Assembly (NCBI GenBank): GCA_030148485.1
Contig: JASBTJ010000005.1
Location: 25,166-89,165 of the forward strand
Reading direction: 5' to 3'
From: Gammaproteobacteria bacterium
Lineage (GTDB): Bacteria > Pseudomonadota > Gammaproteobacteria > Chromatiales > Chromatiaceae
Length of the DNA: 64,000 nucleotides
The notes beneath the pieces were generated by a model. The model ran no database searches and was not told the origin of the DNA. It was given only the letters and a program-made list of their open reading frames with translations. Shown here piece after piece: positions 24,329 to 34,280 of this stretch. Position 1 is the first letter of the stretch. The number at the start of each line of letters is the position of its first letter. The position numbers were made by a program, and so were the translations under genes.

Positions 24329-24792
24329 ACATGGGACTTCTCAGTCATACGGGACTGCGTCGGGCTTGGCGTGGACTGGCGGTTGCTGCCTTGCTGGCAC
24401 CGCTGCTGGCCACCGCCGGACAGGTACGCTGGTACAAGCCGGCTTATGTCACAGCGGGCAAGACGCTGTACGAGCGCAATTGCGCGACCTGTCATCAGCC
24501 GGACGCGGTGGGCACCGAGCAGTGGCGACAGCGGGATGCGAACGGTCTGCTGCCCCCGCCGCCGCTGAACGGCACGGCCCATGCTTGGCATCACCCGCTG
24601 TCGGTGTTGTACCGCCAGATCATGGAGGGCAGCGCGCCCGGTGTCGGGACCATGCCGCCGTTCAAAGGCACCTTGTCCCAGGGCGAGGCCTTGGCGATCA
24701 TCGCCTATATCCAATCCTTCTGGTCCGACGAGGTGTACGACGCCTGGCGTCAGATCGACGAATCCGCAAAAAAAGGAGTGATGGGTCAATGA
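24325..24792 (+). CDS. Single-haem c-type cytochrome
   Basis: This 155-residue exported protein has a signal peptide ending near LLATAG (about 33). One haem motif, CATCH, lies near residues 53-57, and a methionine ligand candidate is in [12 protein letters not shown] near 110-121. The fold matches small class I cytochrome c. It overlaps copA and the next gene by four bases each, so it is part of the copper operon. A role in passing electrons for periplasmic Cu(I) oxidation is possible, but nothing in the sequence proves it. Confidence 0.88.
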   Translation: MNMGLLSHTGLRRAWRGLAVAALLAPLLATAGQVRWYKPAYVTAGKTLYERNCATCHQPDAVGTEQWRQRDANGLLPPPPLNGTAHAWHHPLSVLYRQIMEGSAPGVGTMPPFKGTLSQGEALAIIAYIQSFWSDEVYDAWRQIDESAKKGVMGQ

Positions 24793-25229
24793 AAACCCTG
24801 CTTACCGCCACCCTGCTCGTCCTGGGCGCTGCCGCGCATGCCGGGCAGGCGATCACTGTGTACAAGACGCCGACCTGCGGTTGTTGCAAGAAGTGGGTCA
24901 GCTATCTGGAAGACAACGGCTATCAAGTGAATGCCAAGGACATGAAGGACCTGCGCTTCATCAAGTCCATCAGCGGCGTCAAACAGCAATATGCGTCTTG
25001 CCATACCGCGGTCATCGACGGCTATGTGGTCGAGGGTCACGTGCCGGTGGCCGACATCGAACGCATGCTGAAGGAAAAGCCGGACATCATCGGCATCAGC
25101 GCGCCGGGTATGCCGGTGGGTTCGCCGGGCATGGAACAGGGCAACCGGCGTGACGACTACGACGTGATCAGCCTGGAGAAGGACGGTTCCTTCAAGCGCT
25201 TCGCCCAGCATGGGCCGGCACACGATTGA
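24789..25229 (+). CDS. DUF411 metal-binding protein
   Basis: This 146-residue exported protein has a signal peptide ([19 protein letters not shown]). The DUF411 hallmark VYKTPTCGCCKKWVSYLEDNG (about 23-42) carries a CxCC site. Later parts include SCHTAVIDGYVVEGHVP and GISAPGMPVGSPGME. Family members are linked to copper resistance and are believed to bind metal in the periplasm. It is the last gene of the operon that starts near 21148 or 21659. Confidence 0.9.
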   Translation: MKTLLTATLLVLGAAAHAGQAITVYKTPTCGCCKKWVSYLEDNGYQVNAKDMKDLRFIKSISGVKQQYASCHTAVIDGYVVEGHVPVADIERMLKEKPDIIGISAPGMPVGSPGMEQGNRRDDYDVISLEKDGSFKRFAQHGPAHD

Positions 25230-25399
25230 GCTCGCGGCCTGCACGGCGTTCACAGAGGAAACGGCTTGATTTCCGTGTTCTCCGTGGCCGTGCGATGCGG
25301 ATCCAGGGATCGTTTTGCTGCCTGAAGCCGAACGGGATAGCCGGCGAGGAGTCGAGCCAACCATGATCGGCATCGCTGGATGGGCAGCCTTGGGCAGCG

Positions 25400-25510
25400 T
25401 GGCGGCGCGGCCGGACCGACAGTTCCAGCCCCAGGGCTCGCAGGATGCCGATCACAGTGGAGAGGCGCGGGCTCTGCACGCCGATTTTCCGACCCCGGAT
25501 CGAGCACCTC
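25400..25510 (-). pseudogene. Remnant of an XRE/HigA-like helix-turn-helix regulator
   Basis: Read leftward, one frame gives IRGRKIGVQSPRLSTVIGIL followed by RALGLEL, which matches the end of the helix-turn-helix domain of XRE-type antitoxin regulators. Flanking sequence on both sides gives no coherent protein and no start signal. The rest of the 25230-25529 stretch holds nothing else that I can assign, other than the uvrD start region at its right end. Confidence 0.45.
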
Positions 25511-25529
25511 GTTCGGGTAGAATGCCCCG

Positions 25530-27701
25530 ATGGACGTATCCCACATTCTCGACGGCCTGAACGACGCCCAGCGTCAGGCCGTGACCGCCCCTGCCCAACC
25601 CTCCACCCTGGTACTGGCCGGCGCCGGTTCGGGCAAGACCCGGGTGCTGGTGCATCGCATTGCCTGGCTCATCCAGGTCGAGGGGGCCTCGCCCTGGGGC
25701 ATCCTTGCCGTGACCTTCACCAACAAGGCCGCGCGGGAGATGAGGCATCGCATCGAGGAACTGCTCGGCCAGCCGCTGGGCGGCATGTGGGTGGGCACCT
25801 TCCATGGCCTGGCGCACCGGCTGCTACGTGCCCACTGGCAGGATGCCAAGCTGCCGCAGCACTTCCAGATCCTGGATTCGGATGATCAGTTCCGCTTGGT
25901 CAAGCGCATGATCCGCGAGCTGAACCTGGACGATGCCAAGTGGCCGCCGCGTCAGGCACAGTGGTTCATCAATTCGCAGAAGGAAGAAGGTCTGCGACCG
26001 GATCACCTGGACCACGACGGCGATCCCTACCAGAAGCAGATGATCCGCATCTATGCCGCGTACCAGGAGGCCTGCGAGCGGGCCGGCAACGTCGATTTCG
26101 CCGAGTTGCTGCTACGTGCCCATGAGCTGTTGCGCGACCGACCGGACATCCTGCACCACTATCGGGAAAGATTCGCCCACATCCTGGTGGACGAATTCCA
26201 GGACACCAACAGCATCCAGTACGGCTGGCTGCGGCTGTTGTCCGGCCAGCGCAACAACCTGTTCGTGGTGGGCGATGACGATCAGTCCATCTACGGCTGG
26301 CGTGGCGCGCGGGTGGAGAACATTCTCGACTTCGAGAAGGACCATCCGGGCACGCTGGCGGTCCGGCTGGAACAGAACTACCGCTCCACCGGCAACATCC
26401 TCAAGGCCGCCAACGCGGTGATCGCCAACAACCCCACGCGGCTGGGCAAGGATCTGTGGACCGACGGGGGCGATGGCGAGCCGATTCGTGTCTACGGTGC
26501 CTTCAACGATCTGGACTAGGCGCGCTTCGTGATCGGCCGAATCGAGGACTTCATCGCCCAGGGTAATCGTCGGGCCGAATGCGCCATCCTGTATCGCACC
26601 ACCGCCCAGTCTCGGGTGTTCGAAGAGGCATTGATCCAGAACGGCGTGCCGTACCGCGTTTACGGCGGGCTGCGGTTCTTCGAGCGCGCCGAGATCAAGG
26701 ATGCGCTGGCCTACCTGCGCCTGGTGGCCAACCGCCAGGACGACGCGTCGTTCGAGCGCGCGGTAAACCAGCCGCCGCGTGGTATCGGCGCCAAGACCCT
26801 CGAGTCCATCCGCGCCCATGCGCGGGACCTCCGTTGTTCCCTCTGGCAGGCCAGTGCGGACCTGCTCAAGGGGGGGCGCATGACGGCCCGCGCCGGTGGC
26901 GCGCTGCGCGGTTTCGTGGAGCTGATCGAAGAACTGGCGGCCAACACCGCGGACATGGCACTGATGGACCAGACCGCCCAGGTGGTGAACAGCAGCGGCC
27001 TGATCGAGCACTTCAGAAAGAGCCGCGACGGCAAGGGCGAGGATCGGGTGGAAAACCTCGAGGAACTGGTCAACGCCACGCGCAGTTTCCAGTTCCAACT
27101 GGAAGATGGCGAGGATCTCTCCGAGCTGGACGCCTTTTTGGCTCACGCCTCCTTGGAGGCCGGGGATACCCAGGCCGACGAATACGAGGATTGTGTGCAG
27201 CTGATGACCCTGCACTCGGCCAAGGGCCTGGAATTCCCCTTGGTCTTCATTGGCGGGGTGGAGGAGCAGCTGTTCCCCCACAGCATGTCCGCCGAGGACC
27301 CGGTCAAGTTGGAGGAAGAGCGGCGCCGGTGCTACGTCGGCAAGACCCGGGCCATGCAGCAGCTCTATCTGACCCATGCGGAGCAACGTCGCATCCACGG
27401 TCAGGAGACCTACCCGCTACCCTCGCGCTTCCTGCGCGAGATCCCGCCGCCATTGATGGAGGAAGTGCGCGCCCGACCCCAGGTGTCGCGCCCTTACGCC
27501 GCCAGCGGCGGCGCCGGGTGGACCAACCCGGTGGAAGAGATCGGCTTCCAGCTCGGGCAACGGGTCAGCCACCCCAAGTTCGGTTCCGGCGTGGTATTGA
27601 GCGCCGAAGGCCAAGGCGCTGCCGCGCGCGTGCAAGTGAACTTCGAAGCCGCGGGCGCCAAGTGGCTGGTGGTGGCTTATGCCAACCTGTCTCCGGCCTG
27701 A
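25530..27701 (+). pseudogene. uvrD: DNA helicase II (UvrD), interrupted by an in-frame amber codon
   Basis: UvrD is the superfamily 1 helicase of mismatch and nucleotide excision repair. The frame from 25530 to 27701 would encode 723 amino acids, the normal UvrD length, with motif I AGAGSGKT, motif II VDEFQDTN, motif III GDDDQSIYGWRG, motif IV RLEQNYRS and motif V LMTLHSAKGLEFP. A TAG at 26517-26519 breaks it after GAFNDLD. E. coli has CAFNELDEARFV here, so a single G-to-T change of GAG to TAG explains it. Reading continues in the same frame (ARFVIGRIEDF). Motif VI reads YVGKTRAM where YVGVTRAM is usual. The rest shows no decay, so the change is recent, a sequencing error, or suppressed. Confidence 0.9.
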
Positions 27702-27804
27702 AGGGTAGGCTAGATGCGGCGATTTCAGACGATGAGCGGCACCAGCTGCAGCGACCTCAAGTCCGGATGGGCCGGTCTTCCGTGCGGCGGTTCGAATTAC
27801 GTCC

Positions 27805-29250
27805 ATGCTGTTCAATAGTTACGAATACATACTGGCGTTCGTCCCGCTGGTCGCCGCACTGTATTTCTATCTGAACAGCAGACGGCTCACGCTCGCTGGC
27901 TTGAGCCTGTTGATCTTGGCGTCGCTGTTCTTCTATGCCTGGTGGAATCCGGCGTACCTGCCGTTACTGCTGTTTTCCATCGGCTTCAACTACCTGGTTG
28001 GTAGAGCCCTGGCGAGCCCGGGGAAGGCGCATCGACTGCTATTGGTGCTGGGCGTAGCGACCAATCTTGCGGTGCTGGCGACCTTCAAGTACGCCGATTT
28101 CTTCGTCGAAAACGTCAACAGGGCGACCGGTGCCGCCATCCCGGTGCTGGACATGGCGCTGCCCTTGGCGATCTCCTTCTTCACCTTCCAGCAGATCGCC
28201 TATCTGGTCGACAGCTACCGCGGCCTGACCCGGGAATACGACTTCCTGCGGTACGCCTTGTTCGTGTCGTTCTTTCCCCAGTTGATCGCGGGGCCGATCG
28301 TGCACCACAAGGAGATGATGCCGCAGTTTTCCGCCGCCCGCGCCAAGCTGGTGGATTATCGGCATGTCGCAGCGGGGATATTCATTTTCACGCTGGGGCT
28401 GTTCAAGAAGGTGGTCATCGCCGATTACTTTGCCACGGTGGCGACGCCGGGTTTCGACAACGGCATGCCGCTGTCGTTGTTCGAGGCTTGGGCGACCTCG
28501 TTGGCGTACACGTTCCAACTGTATTTCGATTTCAGCGGCTACACCGACATGGCGATAGGGTCCGCGCTGATCTTCAATATCCGCCTGCCGATCAACTTCA
28601 ACAGCCCCTACAAGGCGACCAATATCCAGGACTTCTGGCGTCGTTGGCACATCACCCTATCGCGCTTTCTGCGCGACTACGTCTATGTGCCGTTGGGCGG
28701 CAATCGGCGCGGCCCGTCCCGGACCTACGTCAACCTGATGGCCACGTTTCTGCTGGGCGGGCTCTGGCACGGCGCGGGTTGGACCTTCGTGTTCTGGGGA
28801 TTCCTCCATGGTGCGGCGGCGGCGATACATCGCGGGTGGTCGGGTCTTGGCGGCCGGATGCCGCGGTGGTTGGCCTGGTTTGTCACGTTCAACTTTCTGA
28901 ACCTGAGCTGGGTGTTTTTCCGGGCCAAGGAGTGGGACGACGCGGTGCGGGTTCTCACCGGAATGGTCGGTGGGCACGGTGTGCATCTGTCCGACAAGCT
29001 GTTGCGGTTCGACCTGTTCGCGGGTCTGGCGGCCGAGCACCCGCAGTTGTTTACGCCGATGGCGTTTGGGCGCACGCCGTACATCACCGTGCTGGTGGCG
29101 CTGGCCTTTGTGCTGTTGGCGCGTAACTCGCAACAGTATCTGGCGCGGTTTCGCACCGATACCCGCACGCTGCTTGCCAGCATCGCCGTCTTCACGGTGA
29201 CCCTGTTGAACATGAATCGTGTCAGCGAATTTCTTTACTTCAACTTTTGA
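27805..29250 (+). CDS. MBOAT-family O-acyltransferase (AlgI-like)
   Basis: This 481-residue polytopic membrane protein has about ten helices. The MBOAT signature histidines are visible in DFWRRWHITLSRFLRDYVYVPLGG (near 275-298) and LLGGLWHGAGWTFVFWG (near 312-328). It moves an acetyl group across the membrane to a polysaccharide acceptor, as AlgI does for alginate. The following gene encodes an AlgJ/AlgX-like partner. No alginate polymerase or other polysaccharide genes lie in the window, so the acceptor is unknown. Confidence 0.9.
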   Translation: MLFNSYEYILAFVPLVAALYFYLNSRRLTLAGLSLLILASLFFYAWWNPAYLPLLLFSIGFNYLVGRALASPGKAHRLLLVLGVATNLAVLATFKYADFFVENVNRATGAAIPVLDMALPLAISFFTFQQIAYLVDSYRGLTREYDFLRYALFVSFFPQLIAGPIVHHKEMMPQFSAARAKLVDYRHVAAGIFIFTLGLFKKVVIADYFATVATPGFDNGMPLSLFEAWATSLAYTFQLYFDFSGYTDMAIGSALIFNIRLPINFNSPYKATNIQDFWRRWHITLSRFLRDYVYVPLGGNRRGPSRTYVNLMATFLLGGLWHGAGWTFVFWGFLHGAAAAIHRGWSGLGGRMPRWLAWFVTFNFLNLSWVFFRAKEWDDAVRVLTGMVGGHGVHLSDKLLRFDLFAGLAAEHPQLFTPMAFGRTPYITVLVALAFVLLARNSQQYLARFRTDTRTLLASIAVFTVTLLNMNRVSEFLYFNF

Positions 29251-29269
29251 ACGGGCGGATCAGGGCCGG

Positions 29270-30355
29270 ATGACGCCGAAAAAATTCAGCTTGATCTTCG
29301 TCGCGGCCACCGCTGCGTTCGTGGCCGTCAACGGCCTGACCTGGCTGTTCGCAACCGAACCCTTGTTGACCAGAAACGACGGCCTGATCACCGGAGACCT
29401 GGCCCGCCTGGGCTACATCAGCGATATCGTTCAGCCGCGCCGTAACATCGACAGCCTGCCGCGCCGGCATGTCGAGCCCGGCGACTACCACGGGCAGCCC
29501 GTGGACCTGTTGACCATTGGCGATTCGTTTTCCAACGGCGGCGCCGGTGGTCCGAATCGGTATTACCAGGATTTCATCGCCACCCGGTTGAACTGGCGGG
29601 TGTTGAACCTGCAGCGCTACCCGGATGCGCGCAACGATATCGAAACCGTGCTGATGCTGGCCAACGCCGGTGAGTTGCAGCGTATGGGGGTGCGCCATGT
29701 GTTGCTTGAGGCAACACAGCGCAAGGCGGTCCAACGTTTGGTCACGCCGGTCAGAGAAGATGTCAGGGTGCCGGCCGACCAGATCCGCTCGTATTACGGG
29801 TTCGGCGAATCCCGCCCCGCGGCGCATGATCTGGCGCTGCCCCCGGTACGTTTCATCAACACCGGTAACTTCAAGTACTGGTGGAACCGGCTGATGTACA
29901 AGGTAAGCGACTGCGCGCTCACTTCCCTGACCTGCCGAACCGCACTCACGGCGCGGCGTTTCAGTACCCCTATCGGCGATCAATTGTTGTTCTACCGCAA
30001 GGACCTGACGACCATTCCGCAGCACGGGATGGATGCCATCGCACGCATGAACCGGCAACTCAACATGCTGGCGACCCACTTGGCACGACAGGGTATCGCG
30101 TTGTTGTTTTTGCCGGCGGTGACCAAGTACGACCTGTATCGAACGGATTTCGTCGACGACAGCTATCCCCGGGATCCATTTTTTCCCCGGCTGCGGGAAC
30201 AATCGCGGAAGTATGTGTTGATCGATAGCAAGCGTGTTTTGCGCCAGGCGATCGAACACGGTGCGTTGGACATGTACTACGCCGACGACACCCATTGGAC
30301 GCCGAAGGCAGCCGCCCTCATCGCGGAGCAGGTCGCGGAGTCGACCCGTCGCTGA
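29270..30355 (+). CDS. AlgJ/AlgX-like SGNH-hydrolase-fold acetyltransferase partner
   Basis: This 361-residue protein has an N-terminal membrane anchor (FSLIFVAATAAFVAVNGLTWLF). The SGNH-like catalytic block I is LLTIGDSFSNGGAG near residues 80-93. A C-terminal catalytic pair is in YYADDTHWTPKAA near 338-350 (Asp and His). It probably completes acetyl transfer to a polysaccharide on the periplasmic side, taking acetyl groups from the MBOAT protein encoded just upstream. ATG 29270 gives the anchor directly at the start. The first codon lies 20 bases past the MBOAT stop. Confidence 0.82.
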   Translation: MTPKKFSLIFVAATAAFVAVNGLTWLFATEPLLTRNDGLITGDLARLGYISDIVQPRRNIDSLPRRHVEPGDYHGQPVDLLTIGDSFSNGGAGGPNRYYQDFIATRLNWRVLNLQRYPDARNDIETVLMLANAGELQRMGVRHVLLEATQRKAVQRLVTPVREDVRVPADQIRSYYGFGESRPAAHDLALPPVRFINTGNFKYWWNRLMYKVSDCALTSLTCRTALTARRFSTPIGDQLLFYRKDLTTIPQHGMDAIARMNRQLNMLATHLARQGIALLFLPAVTKYDLYRTDFVDDSYPRDPFFPRLREQSRKYVLIDSKRVLRQAIEHGALDMYYADDTHWTPKAAALIAEQVAESTRR

Positions 30356-30364
30356 TTGGCGCGG

Positions 30365-30394
30365 CCGCCATCCGCGATCTGCAGCGGATGGCGG
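30365..30394 (+). other. Perfect 11-bp hairpin after the AlgJ-like gene
   Basis: CCGCCATCCGC at 30365-30375 pairs with GCGGATGGCGG at 30384-30394. No T run follows. It lies ten bases after the stop codon, so it may stabilise or help end the mRNA. Confidence 0.5.
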
Positions 30395-30494
30395 TGGTGT
30401 GGCTTGGGCGGACAAACCGCTTGTGCTAGGTTCCGGTGGCTTGATGCAGCTGCAGATCCGTAAATTGGTGTCATTCCGACGAGGAGCAACCCTT

Positions 30495-31577
<1,083 letters not shown>

Positions 31578-31635
31578 GCGCGCTGCCGGCCGCCAGGGCG
31601 GTGGCCGGCGCCGGGCGCCGGGAAGTCGATCGCCT

Positions 31636-32787
31636 GTGAGCAGCAGCGAAGCGTTGCCCCCCCTCGGCGTGTATGTGCATTTCCCGTGGTGCGTGCAGAA
31701 GTGCCCTTATTGCGACTTCAACTCCCATGCCTTGCGCGGTGCCCCGGATCAGGCCGGGTATGTGGAAGCCCTGTTGGCCGACCTGGATCACGACCTGCCG
31801 TTGGTCGGCGATCGCACCGTGCGGACGGTATTCATGGGGGGCGGGACGCCCAGCCTGATCGAGCCGCAGCATATCGGCCGGCTGCTGGCAGGTATCGCCG
31901 CGCGGTTGCCGTTGGCCGCGGATGCCGAGATCACCCTGGAAGCGAATCCCGGCACCGTGGAGGCCGGCCGGTTTGCCGGCTATCGGGCGGCGGGCGTGAA
32001 TCGGCTGTCCATCGGTGTGCAGAGTCTGGCGACGGACAAGCTGGTCGCGCTCGGGCGCATCCATGGGCCGGACGAGGCCATCGCCGCCGCCCGCCAGGCC
32101 CGTGCCGCCGACTTCGACAGCTTCAACCTGGACCTGATGTTCGGCCTGCCCGGGCAGACGGTCGCGCAGGCCATGGACGACCTGGCCGGGGCCATCGAGC
32201 TGGGTCCGCCGCACCTGTCCTGGTACCAGTTGACCCTTGAACCGAACACCCCGTTCGCCCATGCTCCGCCGGTACTGCCGGACGACGACATGCGCTGGGA
32301 CATGCAGCAAGCGGGGCAGCAGCGGTTGCGCGAGGCCGGCTTGGCGCAATATGAGATATCCGCCTATGCCCGCGACGGTTTTGCGTGTCGGCACAACCTC
32401 AATTACTGGCGTTTCGGGGACTATCTGGGCATTGGCGCCGGGGCGCATGGCAAGTTGACCCGTGCCGATGGCCGTATCCTGCGGCGCTGGAAGCAGCGAC
32501 ACCCGGTCGCTTACCTGGCCGCTGAAAATGGACCGGCGCGCATCGGCGGCGACCGATGGCTGGAGCGTGACGACCTGCCCATCGAATTCATGATGAATGC
32601 GTTACGGTTGAATGCAGGGGTCCTGGCCGGGAGCTACGAGCGGTTTACCGGCGAACCGCTGTCGACCATTGCCGATCGGTTGCATATGGCGCGCGCCCGG
32701 GGGTTGTTGGACTCGGATTCAGAGCGACTGATGCCGACCGACCTGGGGCACCGGTTTCTCAACGACCTGTTGGGTATCTTCGAGTGA
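31636..32787 (+). CDS. hemW: Radical SAM haem chaperone HemW (coproporphyrinogen oxidase-like)
   Basis: This 383-residue radical SAM protein has the cluster motif WCVQKCPYCDFNSH (C-x3-C-x2-C) near residues 19-32, followed by VFMGGGTPSLIEP near 72-84 and the HemN-type C-terminal domain. It belongs to the HemN/HemW family but is of the HemW branch, in which haem binding replaces the oxidase role. The lack of the extra Cys of true HemN supports this, since the motif is CxxxCxYCDF without the fourth Cys. The start is GTG. The next gene follows after four bases. Confidence 0.9.
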   Translation: MSSSEALPPLGVYVHFPWCVQKCPYCDFNSHALRGAPDQAGYVEALLADLDHDLPLVGDRTVRTVFMGGGTPSLIEPQHIGRLLAGIAARLPLAADAEITLEANPGTVEAGRFAGYRAAGVNRLSIGVQSLATDKLVALGRIHGPDEAIAAARQARAADFDSFNLDLMFGLPGQTVAQAMDDLAGAIELGPPHLSWYQLTLEPNTPFAHAPPVLPDDDMRWDMQQAGQQRLREAGLAQYEISAYARDGFACRHNLNYWRFGDYLGIGAGAHGKLTRADGRILRRWKQRHPVAYLAAENGPARIGGDRWLERDDLPIEFMMNALRLNAGVLAGSYERFTGEPLSTIADRLHMARARGLLDSDSERLMPTDLGHRFLNDLLGIFE

Positions 32788-32791
32788 GGCG

Positions 32792-32986
32792 ATGGACCAC
32801 GATCTGCTGCACATCTACCCGGTTAGCTGCCCGTATTGTGGCGAGCCGCTGAATCTGACGATGGATACCAGCGCCGGGGAGCAGGCGTATGTGGAGGACT
32901 GTGCCGTGTGCTGCCGCCCCATCGAGGTGACCCTGGTGATGGACGGGGCCGACTGGCGCCTGCAGGTGCATCGTGATGACGACTGA
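32792..32986 (+). CDS. CPXCG motif-containing cysteine-rich protein
   Basis: This 64-residue protein has SCPYCGEPLNL near residues 12-22 and CAVCCRP near 37-43, giving two CxxC-like pairs that probably bind zinc. It is an uncharacterised but widespread gammaproteobacterial family. It lies between hemW and a Rof-like gene, overlapping the latter by about ten bases. Confidence 0.88.
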   Translation: MDHDLLHIYPVSCPYCGEPLNLTMDTSAGEQAYVEDCAVCCRPIEVTLVMDGADWRLQVHRDDD

Positions 32987-33260
32987 CTACCGCCCGGTGT
33001 CCTGCGACCTGCATTCGGAACTGGAGCTGTTGGCCTTGCGCGGCGCCAGGGTGACGATCGACGCCGATTGTGACGGGCGCGAGGTGGTTGGACGGGTGGC
33101 ATCGGTGAGCGATGTTCTGACCCGTGACGGCGCCGAATTCCTGGTGCTGGTGGATACCGCTGGGACGTTCTGCTGCCGCTTGGACCGGATACGGCGAATT
33201 CGTCTGGAGGACGGCCGTCAAATTTTCGACCAGGGCCCAGATCGTAAGCCAAGCTATTGA
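32976..33260 (+). CDS. Rho-binding antiterminator (Rof/YaeO family)
   Basis: This 94-residue protein has the Rof start YRPVSCDLHSELELLALRGARV (compare E. coli YQPINCDDYDNLELAC), and a central beta-barrel region with REVVGRVASVSDVLT and the later LDRIRRIRL. Rof binds Rho and blocks its RNA site, so the protein may modulate termination. GTG 32973 immediately before ATG 32976 is an alternative start. The gene overlaps the upstream CPXCG gene in another frame. Confidence 0.85.
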   Translation: MTTDYRPVSCDLHSELELLALRGARVTIDADCDGREVVGRVASVSDVLTRDGAEFLVLVDTAGTFCCRLDRIRRIRLEDGRQIFDQGPDRKPSY

Positions 33261-33275
33261 TTTTCCGTGTAGCCG

Positions 33276-33317
33276 CTTGCCGAATTAAAAGCATTACCAT
33301 GCCTTTAATTCGGCAAG
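33276..33317. repeat. Long perfect inverted repeat between the Rof-like and DUF3135 genes
   Basis: CTTGCCGAATTAAA at 33276-33289 is repeated inverted as TTTAATTCGGCAAG at 33304-33317, with a 14-base loop. The arms are flanked by looser symmetric TTTTC (33261) and GAAAA (near 33330). No T run follows the right arm. It may be a terminator helper, an operator or a small transposon-derived element. Confidence 0.7.
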
Positions 33318-33402
33318 ACAGGGCTGAAAATGCTGTGGTAGCTTGCAGTTATGTCAAAGAAAATCCGGCAGTTGGCCGCCGGGTGGAAAAGGGGTACGCG
33401 CC

Positions 33403-33789
33403 GTGTCAAGAATCGCACTTCGTCCGTCCGATGAGCTGGACTTCGATCGCTGGTCCAGGCTCGCCAAATCCGATCCCGACGCCTTCGAGGTGGCCCGCCA
33501 GGAGGCCATCGACGCCATGATCGAAAGCTTTCCGGCCGACAGCCGCGACCGTATGCGTCGTCTGCAATGGCGCATCGATCAGGAGCGGCGGCTGGCGAAG
33601 TCGCCGATGGGCGCCTGCATCCGTCTGTCCCGGATGATGTGGCGGCAACTGCTGGGCGAGGGCGGGCTGCGGGAGCGTTTGCTGGGCCTGGGTGGTGAGC
33701 TCGGTGGTCACGCCGACCCGGTCGCCGCGTCGCGGCCCTCGGCCGCGGAAGGCGCCCAGGTGCTGGCGTTTTCGCGGGTAGCCGACTGA
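33403..33789 (+). CDS. DUF3135 domain-containing protein
   Basis: This 128-residue cytoplasmic protein begins with LRPSDELDFDRWSRLAKSDPDAFE and has the conserved DSRDRMRRLQWRIDQERR region (about 46-63), typical of DUF3135 proteins. The C-terminal 30 residues are Ala/Gly-rich and variable. The GTG start follows AAAAGGGG. The function is unknown. Confidence 0.82.
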   Translation: MSRIALRPSDELDFDRWSRLAKSDPDAFEVARQEAIDAMIESFPADSRDRMRRLQWRIDQERRLAKSPMGACIRLSRMMWRQLLGEGGLRERLLGLGGELGGHADPVAASRPSAAEGAQVLAFSRVAD

Positions 33790-33803
33790 ATTTTGTCAGC
33801 CCC

Positions 33804-33832
33804 TTGCCACGGGGCGCCGGCTCGTTTAGTAT
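33804..33832 (+). promoter_or_regulatory. Sigma-70 type promoter for rpmE
   Basis: TTGCCA (33804-33809) and TAGTAT (33827-33832) are separated by 17 bases and lie about 100 bases upstream of rpmE. The -35 differs from TTGACA at one position and the -10 differs from TATAAT at two. Confidence 0.55.
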
Positions 33833-33931
33833 TGCCGCCCTTCTGTGCCCCCGGGGGCGCATACGTTCAGAATTTGAACCTTAAATTCGAACCTGGTTAT
33901 CAGGACTAGCGGCGAGAGCCGGAGAGCCACG

Positions 33932-34132
33932 ATGAAAGCGGAAATCCATCCCCAATACACTGAGATCAAGGTGACCTGCAGCTGCGGGAATGCCTTCAAC
34001 ACCCGTTCGACCATGGGTGAAGATCTGCAGGTGGAAGTGTGCTCTGCCTGCCATCCGTTCTACACCGGTCAACAGAAGATGATCGATACCGCCGGTCGCG
34101 TCGATCAGTTCCGTAAGAAATACCGTCGCTGA
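33932..34132 (+). CDS. rpmE: 50S ribosomal protein L31 (zinc-binding form)
   Basis: This 66-residue protein begins [20 protein letters not shown]. The zinc ligands are in CSCG (16-19) and [10 protein letters not shown] (37-46), so this is the C+ paralogue and not the zinc-free version. It ends with the standard QFRKKYRR. A single gene with promoter and terminator. Confidence 0.96.
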   Translation: MKAEIHPQYTEIKVTCSCGNAFNTRSTMGEDLQVEVCSACHPFYTGQQKMIDTAGRVDQFRKKYRR

Positions 34133-34155
34133 GCGGATCACCCCAGACGTACGCG

Positions 34156-34180
34156 AAAGGCGCCTTCGGGCGCCTTTCTG
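34156..34180 (+). terminator. Terminator after rpmE
   Basis: AAAGGCGCC at 34156-34164 pairs with GGCGCCTTT at 34169-34177 around a TTCG loop, and T-rich sequence follows. Confidence 0.88.
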
Positions 34181-34280
34181 CGTTTGGCGTCGGGCGCAGG
34201 ACTTTTGCGCCCACCCGGGTGGCTGACTAGAATAATCGCTCGTCGCGCCCGCCCCCTCCCTACCGCTGGAGCCTTCTCGC

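Noticed and set aside
26517..26519. Recoding of amber codons as a sense codon in this genome
   Set aside because: TAG is used as an ordinary stop (for example at the end of rnfH at 750-752), and no other gene in the window shows an internal TAG.
26529..27701. The second half of uvrD as a separate gene starting at GTG 26529
   Set aside because: The frame is continuous with the first half apart from one TAG, no ribosome site precedes the GTG, and the split falls inside a single helicase domain.
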